From positions 196,298-260,297 of the forward strand of contig MNCI01020719.1 of the NCBI GenBank assembly GCA_015680685.1: a stretch of 64,000 nucleotides of DNA, read 5' to 3'. Source of the DNA: Gnetum montanum. Lineage: Eukaryota > Streptophyta > Gnetopsida > Gnetales > Gnetaceae. Below the pieces are notes generated by a model that was not told where the DNA came from, did not search any database, and saw nothing but the letters and a program-made list of their open reading frames with translations. Shown here one piece after another: positions 46,297 to 56,430 of the stretch. Position 1 is the first letter of the stretch; every line of letters starts with the position of its first letter. The translations under genes were made by a program, and so were the position numbers.

Positions 46297-49048
46297 TCAT
46301 GTAGTTCCTGGTGGTGGTGGCTCCTCCATGGGTGCTTTCCCTTTGTCACGTGCTCTGAGCTTTGAAGGTTGATGACACTGAAGAATAGCCTGGATTTTCT
46401 CCTCTTCAATCCGGGGGTCTTGTGCCATTCATGTTGATGCTCCAATGTTTGATGGAGTCGACACTTCCCACGGACAGGGTAGTTGCGGGAACATCTGATT
46501 AGCTTTGACATACCATGCCGCAAACACCTACAGTTCCTCTTCATAGGCTCTGGCTTTGTCTTTGTATTCGTGAAGATCTGTTAGCCATTGAGCCAGGTCG
46601 GTTGCCACGTCTTTCTGTCCTTGATAGCTTTCTTTTACCACCACAAGTTCAGAATTTGCGACATCTAGTTTTTCAGCCAACTTTTTTCGCTCTGCAAATT
46701 CTGCTTCATATTTGATGTGGGTGGAAGCTACCTACTGCTCGAGCTTTGACCTCGGGTGCCCTGCTATTAACATGGCTAGGTTGGCATATCGAAGGTTTGC
46801 CAACTCCATGTATTCAGTTAAGTCCTGGATCTGCAGGTCCCGGTTCTTAATTTCCACTTGGTGGGCATAGGCATAAGTGTCCAATATGGCCCCCCAATCA
46901 GTGTGCTGCGCACTAATGTTGTTGATTTGAGCTTTGGCCATATGGATCTCCTTCTCTAGGATTTGTTTGTACATCCCCACCTGACCACAGAAATGCTCCT
47001 TCAGCTTCTCGTGTCGTTTAGCCTCATTCTGCCACACGCTAATTTCGATGGCTGATTTCTGTCAGATAGCACGTACCTCCTCCATTGAGAGGGTTCAATT
47101 TTCTCTGGCTAAAAGACTTACATCTCGGTTGACCCAAATGAATTGTTCTCACAACTGATGGAGGTGTTCATTGAGAACATTCTTTTGTTTCTCCACAGAA
47201 GTCAACCGAAGATTTTCTACAACCAACTGCTTATTCTCTTCTTGTAAGGCCTTGAGTACCTTAAGATGCGCATGAGTTTGCGCTTGAGCTACAGAGGCAT
47301 CCCAAGTGGCTGTCTCCTTTTCTTCTGCCACCTTATTATTTTCTGCAATTAGTTTTGTTAGTTGCTCGGTTCTAAAATTGTCTAGCTGGTCTGCGGGAAC
47401 CAATCGCAAAGGATCCCGCTGTGCTGCTTGTAAGGTGACGAGCTGTTCTTGTAATTTTTGCACTTTAGCTTTAGCATGATCTGCCCTTACTTTGGATAGG
47501 ACCAGATTCCCCTTTGTGGAGATGAGGTCTAACTGAATTTCCGTTACATCCTAGGGGATGTCAAACAAGGACGTCAAAACTTGTCCTGTTTAAAGCAATA
47601 TGTCCAATACATCCTCATGTTCCGCAGGAGTCATTGAGGTTCCGGCAATAGTTTGAGCATCCTGTGTTCCTGAAAGATCTACCGGTGGCACAACAGGTAC
47701 ATTGAAAGACTCTTTGATGTGGTCAGCAACCACATCAGCAGCTCCTGCGGCATCCTGGTGTTGCATGACCACCACAGTGACCCCTTCACCAGTCTCTAAC
47801 TGCACTTGAAAATATGTCGTGTGTCCAGAGATCTGTTGTGACCATCTACTTTCCCCTCCTCCTGTTTGCATTGATAACTCACCCCGTGTGCGATCTACTG
47901 AAATTATAGGCTAGTTGGCATCATCGATGATGTGGAAGAGATTGGCATCATCACAACTTCCCCAACTAATCGTCTCAGCGATGGCCCTAAGATGGCTCAT
48001 CAACGGTCTATAGTCTTGCAACAGTGGTAGATCCTGGCCTGTGCTGAGTCCTGCTTCTTGTTGTTGGCTGGGACCTATGGCTGGAGGTTGACTGGGTCCT
48101 GCAAGTTGAGTTGCAGGGGACCTAGCCATCTGTTCTTCTTCTTCTTCATCTGGTCCCAGCTCTTCGCCAATGCTCTTTCTTGGAGCTGGCGCCTTTAATA
48201 ATTCAGCATAAGAAGCATTTTGGGCTTTTCGGAGGACATCATTTGTGTATCCCCGAATACCAGCCCGTTGGCACAGTTTTCAGATAAGGCAGGGAAAAGG
48301 GAGTGCCATTTTCCCTGACTTCCATTCTTCAAATCGCCTTAGGATCTCTGTTAAATATAGATGGGGGAGGTTAGCGTTAATCTTTCCCATCAACACTGCA
48401 CATCCTCTTGCCACGTACATTGATATTCTTTTCAAATCTTTTGTGGGAAAGAGGTGATAGGTTCCTATTTTAAAATAAACTCTCTCTTCCGTTGTTAGCT
48501 CTCCAAAAGCTTTATCTCTACCATAAGCCTTCTCTAGCCAATCTTTTCGCACATCAGGGTCTGATCAGGTGGATAACCGAGCAACATGGGGGCCTGAATT
48601 CGGAAGGTTTAACACTTCCGAAATTTCCTGTGCAGAAAAATCTACTGTCACACCACCGATGTTAACTGTGGTGCCTTGCTCCTTATTGTGCCAGAACAGG
48701 TTTGTTTCACCTAAGTACCAGGCACCGCACTCAGAGAGAACACGCCATAAGGGAGACCCTTTAAGGTGATCCCTAACAGCCTCAGGAGCAAACTCTGCGA
48801 AAGATTCGAAGTTAAGTTCCACAATCACTGAAGTAATTGTGGACTTCGTATGGATGTCCTGAACACATTCCGAGGGCAACATGATTTGTTGTCCCAGTTC
48901 AGGCGCAGCAGCTCCTCCTTCCACATGTCTGGATCATCTGGTAGGAGGTTATTCTTGATGGATACTGAATGAGTGCACCTCCTGTTCAGTATGTTGTCTA
49001 GCAGGACCTTGCCTTCTACCTCTCCGAGGTTGTTTCGCTCCACCTTGG
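46297..49048 (-). pseudogene. E-N2 ORF3: one long frame broken by a few stops; best copy of this ORF
   Basis: 48924-48565, 48552-48280, 48129-47911, 47871-47590, 47463-47149, 47037-46732 and the stop at 46297 all lie in the same frame, so at least 2.7 kb was coding. N-terminal region: EAVRDHLKGSPLWRVLSECG, GAWYLGETNLFWHN, VTVDFSAQEISEVLNLP, then ELTTEERVYFKIGTYHLFPT and RRFEEWKSGKMALPFPCLI. Middle: a Pro/Gln linker (QLAGPSQPPAIGPSQQQE) and a short acidic motif DDANLFHIIDDAN. C-terminal half: long heptads (47463-46732). Tail: CPWEVSTPSNIG-STWMAQDPR and KGKAPMEEPPPPGTT-stop. The start lies in the N gap. No membrane span or enzyme signature was recognised. Confidence 0.75.
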
Positions 49049-49754
49049 NNNNNNNNNNNNNNNNNNNNNNNNNNNNNNNNNNNNNNNNNNNNNNNNNNNN
49101 NNNNNNNNNNNNNNNNNNNNNNNNNNNNNNNNNNNNNNNNNNNNNNNNNNNNNNNNNNNNNNNNNNNNNNNNNNNNNNNNNNNNNNNNNNNNNNNNNNNN
49201 NNNNNNNNNNNNNNNNNNNNNNNNNNNNNNNNNNNNNNNNNNNNNNNNNNNNNNNNNNNNNNNNNNNNNNNNNNNNNNNNNNNNNNNNNNNNNNNNNNNN
49301 NNNNNNNNNNNNNNNNNNNNNNNNNNNNNNNNNNNNNNNNNNNNNNNNNNNNNNNNNNNNNNNNNNNNNNNNNNNNNNNNNNNNNNNNNNNNNNNNNNNN
49401 NNNNNNNNNNNNNNNNNNNNNNNNNNNNNNNNNNNNNNNNNNNNNNNNNNNNNNNNNNNNNNNNNNNNNNNNNNNNNNNNNNNNNNNNNNNNNNNNNNNN
49501 NNNNNNNNNNNNNNNNNNNNNNNNNNNNNNNNNNNNNNNNNNNNNNNNNNNNNNNNNNNNNNNNNNNNNNNNNNNNNNNNNNNNNNNNNNNNNNNNNNNN
49601 NNNNNNNNNNNNNNNNNNNNNNNNNNNNNNNNNNNNNNNNNNNNNNNNNNNNNNNNNNNNNNNNNNNNNNNNNNNNNNNNNNNNNNNNNNNNNNNNNNNN
49701 NNNNNNNNNNNNNNNNNNNNNNNNNNNNNNNNNNNNNNNNNNNNNNNNNNNNNN
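49049..49754. other. Assembly gap (706 N)
   Basis: The true length is unknown. It hides the start of E-N2 ORF3 and its leader. Confidence 0.98.
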
Positions 49755-49759
49755 GTTGG

Positions 49760-49832
49760 GGTTCCTATTTATAGAAAAATAGGACGTGATATTGCGTACG
49801 GTACATCGCGTACGCGATATCACGTCCCAACT
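49760..49832 (-). promoter_or_regulatory. Internal promoter candidate of E-N2 (GATATCGC palindromes + TATA box)
   Basis: On the - strand, GTGATATCGCGTACGCGAT and TACGCAATATCACG (49783-49825) are followed by TTCTATAAATAGGAACCCC (49759-49777). The motif order and spacing mirror the U3 of its own LTR (palindromes, 10-20 bp, CTATAAATA). Confidence 0.6.
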
Positions 49833-50800
49833 AAGGTGAGACACATGAAAAAGATCGAATTTTTAATGATTTTCTTGAAATTATTTGTGTAAAATGAGGA
49901 CATTGACAAGAATGAACATATGCAAGGGCAATTACATGAATTCGAGAGGCACTTTGAATGATATTGATGTGAATTTAGCAATTAAAAATTTGGCGGTTAT
50001 GAAGAAAAGGGAATATAATGGTACATTGGAATGTTAAAGTCGTGAGGGTTAATAATAGGAAAAGAAAATTATGAAAAACTAAGCTAAGGGTAAGAAATTG
50101 TGTGTTCTAGCTAGGGAATTAATGAAGANCTTTTCTTCTTTTTTTTTCACTTTACTGAATCCACAGAAGCAGCCAACCTTCAGGCATGGATGCATGTCTT
50201 TCCAATGGGACCCCCTAGAACAGCTTTTGAATTTTGAGTGCCCTTTTGATTACTCTTACTCCTATTTTTCATTAGATCTACAAGGATCTTAGTACAACCA
50301 TATTGCATGATAACTCCCACAGATGTCACCAAAGAGAATCCACAAGTCCCCTTGATGTCACACCCTAATCATTCCCTCTTGGTCCATTCTTCTTCATTCT
50401 GGGTACAATGATCACAACATTAATTTTAAGTTTTAAAAATTTCAAGAATGTCACTGTACCCTCGAACAGAACCTCTTTATTTCATAGAGTGGATGAGTGG
50501 ATGTAGTGGGCTCACTGTGTCAAAGAATTGATCACTCATGACTTAATAACATAAAACACACCTCAACCAACGATCCACATGAGTGTTTTATTCGTAGACG
50601 AGATTACTTACACAAACACGAAAATACAAACATACAAAAAAGATAAAAAGATAAAACAAAAAATAGAAAAATGAAAAACTGAAAAATAAAAAAGTTGTAA
50701 AATTAAAGAAAATTAAAAATATTTATTAATCTTGTTTGTTATTGAAATGGGGGATATCCCCCATAACTAAACAATTGAGTATGGCAAGGATTAATAAATG
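49833..50800. other. E-N2 spacer between gag and internal promoter
   Basis: Non-coding and homologous to 38211-39440 of E-N1. One N at 50129. Confidence 0.55.
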
Positions 50801-52721
50801 GAAAATAAGGATCCTTGCATATTGGAAGTATTGGGACCGGTCTATACTTATCCCCTCGGGGTTCACACACTTGATTATAATAAGCATAGTGGGGCACTTT
50901 ATACGATGTAGTTCCCGGATAATGAGTTGACCCACTATGGTGTTTAGGACCGTTAGATGGTATGCAAGGATTGGGCTAATGCCTTCCATGGTTGTGTTCA
51001 TTAGGCCTTGTGGTTGTTGGAGTGTTTGATGGTGACCCTGATGAAGTTACATGAGGCGTTGGGTTCGAAGGTAAGGGTGCACCACATTGTGGAACTTGTG
51101 CTAGGTTGGAAGATGCAGTGGCCTCTAAATTGTGTTGTCCCTTCCTATGGTCGTGTTTAAAGAAAGGACGTCTTTGATGTTGCTGAGGTTGTTCACTACT
51201 GTTAGTAGCAGTAGCACAAGTGTTGTTTGTGGGTTGCAGTGGTACAAACACCTTAGGAATAGTTGGTAGCATTGTGGAAGGAGGGAAAGGATGAGAATGC
51301 TGAAAGTTAAGAGGAATGAAAGGTGCACAAGGTGGTGGTTGTGTTGGAGGTATGGGCTGATAGTATTGTGGAGAATGGTGTTGTGGCGAGATAAAGTGTG
51401 GTGACCCAGTTGAAGAAACAGGGTGTTGAACGTGATAAGCATTTGGATTCAGAAAATGTGAAGGGTGCCTCTAGTCTAAGGGTGGATTCCCCCATGACTG
51501 GGATTGTTGCCACTATGGTCTAACACAGTATCTCTGTACGAACTCTGGATGTAACGTGTTTTCTCAATGCTCTTGTAGATGTAACAATATTGGGCATTGG
51601 CCTTTGGGATGATCGTACAGGCATATGTTGCACTCATGTATATGATTGGCAGTTGAGCGCTTATTCCCTTCATTCCTTCTTTCCGAATGTCTATGATTTC
51701 GCCCTGCTTCTCAGGTTGTCAAAACTCTATCTCCAATGATGTTGATATATTCTCCACATTTTTGATACATCCATTCCAACATCTTATTAATCTTTGCCTT
51801 GACTTCTTCTAACGATTGTTGTATTGGCAAAGATGATGTTTCCACCTTGAGATTTGTTGATATCTCCTTGTTATGATCATGGACCTTTGTTGAGTTAAGA
51901 TTTTGGTCCCGTTTATGTTTTTCAACACTCTCCTATATAGCTATTTCTCCCTCTTCTTTTGCTACCCACTTAATAAGCTCTTGGATTTGATGGGTTTGTA
52001 GGTTGTATAGTTGGCCTCGGGCATACGTTCCTAAGGTCTCTCTGGTTTCATTACATAGCCCATCAATGATATGGTACATTAGCCTTTCCTCAGAAAACCC
52101 ATGGCCTGGAAAGTTGTTTAACAGTGAATAATAGCTTTCTAAGGCCATGTCCAAGGGTTCATGTTTTTCTTGTTTCCATCCTTGGATTTGTTTCCTCAAG
52201 GCTGACACTCTTGCGTAAGTTTGATATTTTTCGTTAAAGACTTCTACCATTGTTGACCAGCATCGTATTGAATTTGGTTTCAACGATCTATACCATACTT
52301 TAGCTTGGTCAACGAGTGTCATAGGAAAGAGCTTCAGATTTTGCCAACTGTTATCAATGTTATTCCATGTGTAGGCATCGTAGAAGGCTAGTAAATGTTG
52401 ATGCGGATCGAATTCATAGCCTCCTGAAAATTTAGGAAAGTTGTTTAAATCGAGCCTGGGTAGTCGGCTCTCTTTACGATGCCTACGTGAGATTCGAACA
52501 GCCTCTTGTATTTGCGTTAAGCTTGTAGTGGCCAGTGGGGGTTCATCATCATCGGGTAAGTTAGGCTTTCGTGCGTTGTGATGACCTTGTTTTTGTTCAT
52601 GCTTATAGGAAACTCCCACTTCAGGTTGTATACTCCAACCTTCATCGTCATATAGCTCATTGGTTCTCCAATGAACTTCCTCATTAAGTGTGGCGTTATT
52701 ATCATCTTGTAGGAGAGGCAT
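50801..52721 (-). pseudogene. E-N2 gag
   Basis: The longest open piece of any transposon gene here is 52721-51933 (262 codons): MPLLQDDNNATLNEEVHW at the start, RLPRLDLNNFPKFSGGYEFD, WNNIDNSWQNLKLFPMTLVD, CWSTMVEVFNEKYQTYARV, and ELIKWVAKEEGEIAI at the end. The same frame reopens at 51272-50976 with a Pro/Asn/Thr-rich tail and FFKHDHRKGQH. Between them the zinc-knuckle-like region is interrupted. It parallels E-N1 gag over its length. No pol frame follows. Confidence 0.82.
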
Positions 52722-52834
52722 TATTGTGTGTGAATTTATGTGACTTTTTATAATTATTATTTCCTAAAAGATATATCGTTAAGTCCTTTACAGCGACCTT
52801 GTATGATATAACTAATCTAGATAACTAGCACCAT

Positions 52835-52852
52835 CCCTGGCAACGGCGCCAA
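52835..52852 (-). other. E-N2 primer-binding site (tRNA-Asp)
   Basis: The reverse strand reads TTGGCGCCGTTGCCAGGG, one base from the complement of plant tRNA-Asp 3' end CCCCGGCAACGGCGCCA. It is the best-preserved site of the family in this window. Confidence 0.88.
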
Positions 52853-53869
52853 TGATGAGTGACGAGGTACCCCTACACTCAACCATACGAAACGAGCGCC
52901 GCACGCGCGATCCAGTTGAACTCTGCAGATGGACTAGTTATGGCACCTAGATAGTTAGACTTAGGTCGTAGTTCGTTGTCTTCCCACCTAGACTAGTTTT
53001 GCATATGTCACGTATGGTTTAGTCTAGTTGAGGTGTATGATGTGGTCTAATTCTAACGCTACTCTTGATGGCAGTGGAAAATAATGTTAACTAATCTAGA
53101 TAAGAGGAAAAGGGTAAGAAAATCTAATCTAGCCTAAGTGCGACGAGCAACGGATTCCTTGATCAACAGTACACATCTTGGACTTCGTGCACGACTACCA
53201 CTGGGACTACCAAGCGTAGCTCCGAGGTATGCCACTAGGATTACCAAGTGCAGATCCCAAATACGCCATTGGGTTACCAAGCGTAGATCCTGGATACACC
53301 ACTGGGCTACCAAGCAGTCACACTTAAATGCTCGTAATCAAGTCGTACTCGTTCCGCTTCTAGGAGTTTAAGGGTGAGAGACTAATCGCGATGAGTAACC
53401 GATTCCTTGACTAGCTGTACACACCCGTGGGCGCTCGTAATCAAGTCGTACTCACACCGCGCTATGAAAGCAATAAATAAGATTAAACAAATAACAAATA
53501 AATAAACTAAGTGAATGCTGCAATGATGAAGTAATCTCGATCTTTATTGCCAGTCATGTACGTGTCCAAGTACAGCACACTCAAATAAAGACACCGTACA
53601 ATTACATTCACCACACTACAGGCAAACACGGGAAAAAATCTAACTCTGGAGAGATCAAAGTGCCAGAGCTTCGCTACTCTAAAACTGGGATTCAAATGAG
53701 GGAGAGCCACCTCTTATTTATAGATATGGCGGCGGACTACGATATCGCGTACGCGATATCGTAGGGGAAGATGCGATATTGTGTATGCGATATCGCAGGG
53801 GATGCGATATCGCGTCAGCTGCGATATCGCGTACGCGATATCGCGGCCTGTGCAAACCGCGACTCATCA
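52853..53869 (-). repeat. E-N2 5' LTR (1017 bp)
   Basis: TGATGAGTGACGAGG to GCGACTCATCA. It has the richest palindrome array in the window: repeats of GATATCGCGTACGCGATATC and variants at 53738-53846, on the U3 side of TATTTATAGATA (53714-53725). About 30 bp longer than the other LTR, mostly one extra palindrome unit. Confidence 0.9.
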
Positions 53870-53874
53870 CCACA

Positions 53875-54479
53875 TTTCCACTATTGGGTGACCAAGCACT
53901 ACGCTACTGGGCATACCAAGTAATGACACTGCTAGGATTACTAAGTGAATACATGTTACACTCAAAGCAATCATACTTATGTATTTAATTTATCTAACTT
54001 AATAACCTCATTAACTTAATTGTTAAAAAATATTTATGAAATAACTGAGAACAATTAACAAATAATTGAAAACATTGAATGCATAAATAAAATAGCTAAT
54101 ATATCCAAAGTGCTACAAGGTTTATTAGAAAGCTCATCTTTATTACTGCACACATTGTCATGCTCAAGTACAACAATGCTCGAATAGAGATCAGTACACT
54201 CAATGACTCCTACTGCAGGCACTCAGGGAAAAAATTCTAACTTTCAAATGGAAAAAATGCAAGAGCTTTGCTGCTACTGAAATCTAGATTGCCATAAATG
54301 TGGCTGGTAGATGCGTATTTATAGGTGATAGACAGACACTACGTTGACGGGGCCTTGTCGACGTAGGACAAGATGTGTCAACAAGGCTTCATCAATGTGA
54401 TTGACTACATCAATGTGGCCTCATCGATGCGATCAACTACGTTGATGAGGCCTCGTTGATGCAACCAACCAAAGATGAC
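53875..54479 (-). repeat. E-OUT 5' LTR, piece 2 (U3 side)
   Basis: Continues piece 1 after E-N2 and matches 4259-4816 (GGGTGACCAAGC-CTACGCTACTG...). U3 palindromes at 54340-54465 are of the GGCC type (ACGTTGATGAGGCCTCGTTG at 54439-54458), more numerous than in the 3' LTR. It is cut at 54479 by a solo LTR. Confidence 0.88.
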
Positions 54480-55439
54480 TGATGAGACGTGAATTGCACT
54501 AGCCGCGATATCGCATCCCCTGTGATATCGCGTACGTGATATCGCGTTGTTCCCTGCAATGTCGCGTACGCGATATCGCAGTCCACCACCAAATCTATAA
54601 ATAAGAGGCGGCACTCCCCTCATTTGTAACAATAGGCATAAAGTAGCGAAGCTTTGGTGGATTGATCACCCCAGAGATAGAATATTTTCCATGTGCCCGC
54701 AGTAGGAGTCCCCCAAGTGAACGGTTCTTTATTTGAGCAGCTTTATACCTGAATGCAAGTTGTGTATGGCAATAAAGACGAGCTTTGTGGATAAACCTTG
54801 CAGTGCATGGATAGGTTTAATTAATGTTATTTATTGCTTTCCTAGTAATGCGGCATGAGTACAACTTGGTTACGAGTGTTGACGAACGTGTACGGCTAGC
54901 CAAGGAATCGGCTACTCATCGTGAGTAGATTCTCTCACCCTTACCTCCTAGAACATGGGACAAGTACGACTTGACTATGAGCATCTACGGATGTGTACGG
55001 CTAGTCAAGGAATCAGCTGCTTGTCACACTTAGGTTAGTTAGGTGCCTCAGTACGACCGCTTCGAGCACGTGCGTTATGTGTGGTAATCCTAGTAACGAT
55101 TAGCGTTTGGTAGCCACAGTTGCACAGTTCAGGGTGTGTATGGCAAGTGGGAACGGATGCTGACGCTAGGACTTAGTGTTGTAGTTAGAGTTAGTTTTAG
55201 TTTCTCAACCCTTCACCTTTTAGCATAGGAGATAAACTGTAAAATACCAAAAAAATCATATACCTCGGACTTACTTAACCATACACCGTGACAACAACAA
55301 GTAAGTCTAGGAAGACAACAAACAATTAACCCCAAGTGTTCCTTGCAGCATTAGGCATTTAGTCTGTGGAGTTCGACCGGATCGCGCGTGCTACGCTCGT
55401 TTCGTATGGTTCAGTGTAGGGGTACCTCGCCACTCATCA
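54480..55439 (+). repeat. Solo LTR of the GATATCGC subfamily, + orientation (960 bp)
   Basis: TGATGAGACGTG...CACTCATCA with perfect target duplication ATGAC (54475-54479, 55440-55444). U3 has GATATCGC palindromes at 54507-54577 followed by the TATA box CTATAAATAAGAGGCGGC (54595-54612). No internal sequence is attached, so it is a solo LTR left by LTR-LTR recombination. Confidence 0.9.
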
Positions 55440-55444
55440 ATGAC

Positions 55445-55450
55445 CCATCA
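55445..55450 (-). repeat. E-OUT 5' LTR, piece 3 (last 6 bp)
   Basis: CCATCA closes the LTR after the solo LTR. The joined end CCAAAG-ATGAC-CCATCA compares with CCAAAGAAAACACATCA at 4822. Confidence 0.75.
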
Positions 55451-56430
55451 GTCAACATTCAGAAATGAAAGTTAATGTCAAAAAAATTATTTGTGACACA
55501 TAAAATAAGATGTACAATTTTACTATAGGAGATGAACATGTAGACATAATTTCCTCTTACAAATATCTTTTCCTAAAATGCTCTTGCAATTAAAATTGTA
55601 ATTAGTACATTACTCAAAGAGTTGCAAATGGTATGAAAGTCTTATTTTCTCTAAAAAGTAAATGTAAGAAGGAATCTATTCTAGCTTGGGCTATTCAAAA
55701 ACAACTTTATCATGCTATTTTTTGTGAGTTTTTTGTATAGGATCTTGTTTTATCAAATAGATATTGGAAACAACTAGAAAAAATTCATAAGCTTTTTTAT
55801 GCTCCATGAATGTAAAGTAAACACAAAAACACAATATAATATAATACTTCTTGAAAAAAGTGATGATGGAAATGCATGATAAAGGATGACTTCATGATAT
55901 AGTTTTATGCCTTAATAAATGGAATATTCAAGAATACATTCTCTAGTCTAATCCTAACCAAATTTGCAATTTGGTAAAATAAGTAGTATTTTTAAAACTC
56001 TAGAAAAATGTAGAAGGCAAAAAATATTTATATTTGAATAGTATTAAGCAAGGTCTCAAATCAAATACAAATTATTTAATTGTTGCTATTCCTTATCACT
56101 TATAATGCATAATTAGAAGAGTATCAATAGGATCTCATCATCTGAGAGTTGAAACAAGTGGATAACATAAAATTCCTTATGAAAAATGAACATATTGACT
56201 ATGTAATACAAATAGCATTGAAGATGAATGTTACATTTTCCTACAATATTCTGCATTAGAGCACATTAGACAAAAGTTAAATATTGCAAATTTGGTTGAC
56301 TTATTTCAAATATTACCATGAATACTTGGTAATTTTCTTAATGATATTTTTAAAACTCATAGCATGTATATTTCTACTATCCAATAGATCTAGAGGGTCT
56401 ATAGATGTACAACACCCCACTCCCCACTGA
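55451..56430 (+). pseudogene. LINE remnant, 3' third (continuation of 1201-3914)
   Basis: After GTCAA the reading resumes with EMKVNVKKIICDT (55466), then YNFTIGDEHVDIISSYKYL, and RVANGMKVLFSLKSKCKKES, the part downstream of the RT catalytic box in plant LINEs. Around 56100-56290 a Cys/His zf-RVT-like motif follows (RVSIGSHHLRVET, LCNTNSIEDECYIFLQYSALEH). The remnant in the CesA intron (61420-60383, - strand) has the same two blocks, so they are the same family. Confidence 0.78.

Larger units (their letters stand above)
45142..53869 (-). mobile_element. E-N2: gag+ORF3 LTR element without visible pol, full-length with N gap
   Basis: LTRs 45142-46128 and 52853-53869 lie in a perfect target duplication CCACA (45137-45141 and 53870-53874), inside E-OUT's 5' LTR. 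On the - strand: primer site 52835-52852, gag 52721 to about 50800, spacer, palindrome/TATA block 49763-49830, a 706-base N gap (49049-49754), ORF3 49048-46297, polypurine tract 46129-46141. The gap falls between the promoter block and ORF3. In E-N1 the same interval is about 0.5 kb of leader, so a hidden pol there is unlikely. Confidence 0.9.
3915..55450 (-). mobile_element. E-OUT: outermost Ty3/gypsy-type LTR retrotransposon, 51.5 kb with nested insertions
   Basis: It is bounded by TGATGAG at 3915 and CCATCA at 55450, with a 5-bp target duplication in a LINE. Read on the - strand it has a 5' LTR (in three pieces), a tRNA-Asp-type primer-binding site (44773-44790), gag (42138-44300), pol (24150-29179), an internal palindrome/TATA block, ORF3 (5144-7877), a polypurine tract and a 3' LTR (3915-4822). 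The gag-pol-ORF3 order recalls plant Athila/Tat-type gypsy elements that carry an extra ORF after pol. The region 29180-42137 is foreign or rearranged, and gag sequence is duplicated across it, so the interior is not one simple insertion series. Confidence 0.75.

Noticed and set aside
46218-46544. Frame with a hydrophobic tail on the - strand
   Set aside because: It is out of frame with ORF3. The in-frame reading gives the conserved CPW...DPR tail ending at 46297.
48825-49844. 339-codon frame across the N gap
   Set aside because: It consists mostly of unknown residues; its real ends are a gag/promoter spacer and the antiparallel frame of ORF3.
53738-53846. GATATCGC palindrome array as a CRISPR array or centromeric satellite
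   Set aside because: There are only 3-5 units, no unique spacers, the array sits at the same place in every LTR of the family next to the TATA box, and this is plant nuclear DNA.
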